From: Opitutales bacterium
GTDB lineage: Bacteria > Verrucomicrobiota > Verrucomicrobiia > Opitutales > T3Sed10-336
Assembly (NCBI GenBank): GCA_007132315.1
Contig: SLOW01000122.1
Coordinates: 1-15,596 of the forward strand
Direction: 5' to 3'
Length of the DNA stretch: 15,596 nucleotides
Within the stretch, counting starts at the first letter, position 1, and every line of letters starts with the position of its first letter. The translations under genes were made by a program, and so were the position numbers. The notes under the pieces were generated by a model that was given only the letters and a program-made list of their open reading frames with translations, ran no database searches and was not told the DNA's origin. Shown in pieces: positions 13,798 to 15,596 of the stretch.

Positions 13798-14463
13798 TCA
13801 AAACAGCCGGCGCTGTCTCAACCGCTCACCGTCCCGCCCGGAACCGGCGCTCATTTCCAGCAACCAGCTCAGCGAACGGTCCCGGTACTCCGGGTACCCG
13901 GCGACGACAAACAGCAACAGGGCCGAGGCCAGGGCATCATAGAGCGCGCAGTGGTAGGCGCGGCGGTCCGGGGGACAGTGCTCTTCGGCCAGGCGCGCCA
14001 GCGCTTCGGTTTGGTCGAACGCCTCGATTAGTTCGGAAAGGCCGATCCCGCACAATCCCTCGAACAGCCCCGGCAACAACCGTCCGCTATCGACCCAGGG
14101 TCCCCAATCCGACGAAGACGCCGCCATCCCGGTGAAGTCGGGCACGTTCCCTGGATAGGGCCAAACGGACTTCAGCAGGCTGTTCTCCACCGCCGCGAAA
14201 TGCGCGGCGAACGGCCCGGTACGCCGTCTGGCCGTAAAATAGGCCCACTCGGTTTCGAAAGGTTCGCCCCGTTCCGCCTCTTCCGCGCGAATCCCGTGGG
14301 TCCGGACCTCCTCCCGGGACACCCGGCCCCTCGGACGGCACAATCGCGTGCGCGTCTCGACCACGCGCCCCCCGCGAACGGTCGCCACACCGAATTCGAG
14401 AATGCCCGATCTCCGGCTTCCCTCGAAATCTATCACATGAACTGTTGCCTCGGTCCAATTCAT
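13798..14463 (-). CDS. DnaQ-like (DEDD superfamily) 3'-5' exonuclease, atypical ExoII motif
   Basis: The 221-residue protein resembles DEDDh exonucleases of the RNase T/DnaQ superfamily, which remove 3' nucleotides by a two-metal mechanism. ExoI is V-I-D12-F-E14-G. ExoIII is H171-C-A-L-Y-D176, the H-x4-D of the DEDDh class. In between, GPFAAH88FAAVE93NSLLK occupies the place of the usual HNAxFD, so the expected second Asp reads Glu and the Asn reads Phe. There is no polymerase or helicase domain. The start at 14463 puts the first strand directly at the N-terminus (MNWTEATVHVIDFEG); longer starts to 14583 would run into repeat-like spacer sequence. Substrate (DNA or RNA) is unknown. It is read towards the SIMPL gene, with a 129-base gap. 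Confidence 0.78.
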   Translation of the reverse strand: MNWTEATVHVIDFEGSRRSGILEFGVATVRGGRVVETRTRLCRPRGRVSREEVRTHGIRAEEAERGEPFETEWAYFTARRRTGPFAAHFAAVENSLLKSVWPYPGNVPDFTGMAASSSDWGPWVDSGRLLPGLFEGLCGIGLSELIEAFDQTEALARLAEEHCPPDRRAYHCALYDALASALLLFVVAGYPEYRDRSLSWLLEMSAGSGRDGERLRQRRLF

Positions 14464-14711
14464 CCCCAACCCGCCCGAGCCGGCAACCAAAGCGCGAAGA
14501 GCCCCAAAACTTTGACTGGCCTCGGTCCCCCTGTTTTCGCATCGTGACAAACGAGGCGTGGCCTCAGACAAGAAGTGGCACACGCATCCCGCCCGCCGAA
14601 CTCACACTGGACGCGTACGCTACTTGTCCCACTGGCATTCGCAAGACTTGACTCATTCGACATTTCGTTTCCCGTTTTTGGTCCCAATCGTCCAATCCAA
14701 TTCAATCAGCC
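14464..14711. other. Divergent spacer between exonuclease and hisN, repeat-like
   Basis: No gene is supported in these 248 bases. They contain a short hairpin (GAGGC 14553-14557 / GCCTC 14561-14565) and next to it a GC-rich stretch (14571-14597) whose minus-strand reading gives GGRDACATS. From 14654 to the hisN start, degenerate 7-bp units can be traced (CATTCGA, CATTTCG, TTTCCCG, TTTTTGG and so on). A TTGACT at 14648-14653 looks like a -35 box, but no -10 box follows at the right distance. Promoters for the flanking genes should lie here but were not identified. Confidence 0.45.
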
Positions 14712-15479
14712 ATGCTTTCGGAAAAAATCCTCCCTTTCATGCAAACTCTGGCCGACAAGAGCGCTGCGGTGATCGAGCCGTATTTCGCCCATCCCGAGCT
14801 GGAGGTCGAAACCAAAGCCGACGCGACCCCCGTGACCAAAGCCGACCGCGCCGCCGAACGCGTTATGCGCGACCACATCGCCAAACACTATCCAGGACAC
14901 GGCATCATCGGCGAGGAATACGGAGACGAAAGCACCGACGCCGAGTTCGTCTGGGTCCTCGACCCGATCGACGGAACCAAATCCTTCGCCGCGGGTTGTC
15001 CGCTGTTCGGCACCTTGATCGCGCTCCTGCACCACGGACAACCAATCGCGGGGGTCATCAACCAGCCCGTTCTGAAACAGTTCTGCTTCGGAGACAACGA
15101 GCAGACCTCACTCAACGGAAAACCCGTCCGCATGCGCTACTGCCCCAAACTTCAGGACGCCACGATCCTCACCACCGACATCGCCAGCATCCACCGTCAC
15201 CAGGACGGAGCCGCTTTCGAAACGCTCCTTGATTCCACCGGCATGTTCCGGACCTGGGGGGACTGCTACGGCTACCTGTTGCTGGCCTGCGGCTGGGCCG
15301 ATATCATGCTGGACCCGATCATGAACAAGCACGACTACCTCGCGCTGCTTCCGGTGATCCGGGGCGCCGGAGGAATCATCACCACCTGGCAGGGGAAGGA
15401 CCCCCTCGGCGGCCAATCGATCGTCGCCGCCAGCAAGTACATTCACGGCCGCTGCATCGAAATTCTGAACGAGCGCTGA
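14712..15479 (+). CDS. hisN: Inositol-monophosphatase-family phosphatase, probably HisN-type histidinol-phosphatase
   Basis: The 255-residue protein belongs to the Mg-dependent, lithium-sensitive IMPase family. It has the metal-site motifs G67-E68-E69 in GHGIIGEEYGDE, D84-P-I-D87-G-T in WVLDPIDGTKSFAAGCPLFGTLIALLHHGQPIAGVINQP, and D208 in NKHDYLALLPVIRGAGG, with DATPVTKAD (37-45) near the N-terminus. The usual Trp before that last Asp is His here. The FAAGCPLFGTLIAL and DCYGYLLLACGWADIMLDP stretches resemble HisN proteins, which dephosphorylate histidinol phosphate in histidine synthesis. Inositol-1-phosphatase or another sugar-phosphate phosphatase remains possible. No other histidine gene is nearby, so context does not decide. 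The ATG at 14712 starts in register with homologues. Confidence 0.8.
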   Translation: MLSEKILPFMQTLADKSAAVIEPYFAHPELEVETKADATPVTKADRAAERVMRDHIAKHYPGHGIIGEEYGDESTDAEFVWVLDPIDGTKSFAAGCPLFGTLIALLHHGQPIAGVINQPVLKQFCFGDNEQTSLNGKPVRMRYCPKLQDATILTTDIASIHRHQDGAAFETLLDSTGMFRTWGDCYGYLLLACGWADIMLDPIMNKHDYLALLPVIRGAGGIITTWQGKDPLGGQSIVAASKYIHGRCIEILNER

Positions 15480-15501
15480 AGCCCGCCGTCCTCTCCGACG
15501 C

Positions 15502-15538
15502 CCCAAAGAAAAGAGCGGCGATTCCTGAGAATCGCCGC
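15502..15538 (-). terminator. Intrinsic terminator of the tRNA-Arg gene
   Basis: A perfect 9-bp stem, GCGGCGATT (15515-15523) and AATCGCCGC (15530-15538), has a six-base loop. On the minus strand it is followed by TCTTTTCTTT, and it lies about ten bases beyond the tRNA 3' end. On the plus strand no T-tract follows, so it is not a good terminator for hisN by itself, although the stem could protect that transcript's 3' end. Confidence 0.85.
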
Positions 15539-15547
15539 CGCGTGATC

Positions 15548-15596
15548 TGGTACACCCATCGGGAGTCGAACCCAAATCTTCGGCTCCGGAGGCCGA
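15548..15596 (-). tRNA. tRNA-Arg (anticodon CCG), 3' part, runs off the right edge
   Basis: Read on the minus strand, the end of the window gives a 5-bp anticodon stem (TCGGC/GCCGA) with the 7-base loop CTCCGGA, hence anticodon CCG, decoding the Arg codon CGG. A 4-base variable region follows, then a T arm (TTGGG TTCGACT CCCGA, with one G-T pair), the acceptor 3' strand TGGGTGT, discriminator A and an encoded CCA. The D arm and 5' acceptor strand lie beyond position 15596. An intrinsic terminator follows directly. Confidence 0.92.

Overview
The window is GC-rich bacterial chromosome made up almost entirely of housekeeping genes. No phage, insertion sequence, CRISPR array or defence island is visible. 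Three traits suggest, without proving, a PVC-group bacterium (Verrucomicrobiota, Kiritimatiellota or Lentisphaerota) or a relative: a small single-RRM glycine-rich RNA-binding protein, weak or absent Shine-Dalgarno sequences, and several heptanucleotide-period intergenic tracts. The respiratory genes are of the Escherichia coli (14-subunit NDH-1) type, so the operon itself does not place the organism.

Region 1 (1-9546, + strand) is the distal part of a complex I operon in canonical order: nuoG (3' part only), nuoH, nuoI, nuoJ, nuoK, nuoL, nuoM, nuoN. A small two-CBS-domain gene follows 21 bp later and may be its last cistron. Most junctions are tight: ATGA overlaps at L/M and M/N, a one-base overlap at J/K, and gaps of 2-13 bp elsewhere. 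The exception is nuoH-nuoI, where 49 of the 57 intergenic bases form a seven-copy 7-bp repeat.

Region 2 (9547-12195) holds a bidirectional terminator, the minus-strand RNA-binding protein gene with a hairpin in its leader, a perfect 23-bp palindrome in the divergent promoter region, an exonuclease III family gene (+), a second heptad tract, and an overlapping folB-folK pair (+) for two consecutive steps of folate synthesis.

Region 3 (12196-14463, minus-strand genes) begins with a structured convergent intergenic stretch and a third heptad tract. It then carries three genes read right to left: a DEDD-type exonuclease with an unusual second motif, an exported SIMPL-domain protein, and a RidA-family protein.

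Region 4 (14464-15596) is a divergent spacer with repeat-like sequence, a HisN-type inositol-monophosphatase-family gene (+), and the 3' part of a minus-strand tRNA-Arg(CCG) with its own intrinsic terminator.

I see no clearly new multi-gene system. The points most worth following are the heptad tracts sitting exactly at gene boundaries, the palindrome and leader hairpin beside the RNA-binding protein gene, and family-atypical residues in the exonuclease (Asp to Glu) and FolB (Lys to Arg).
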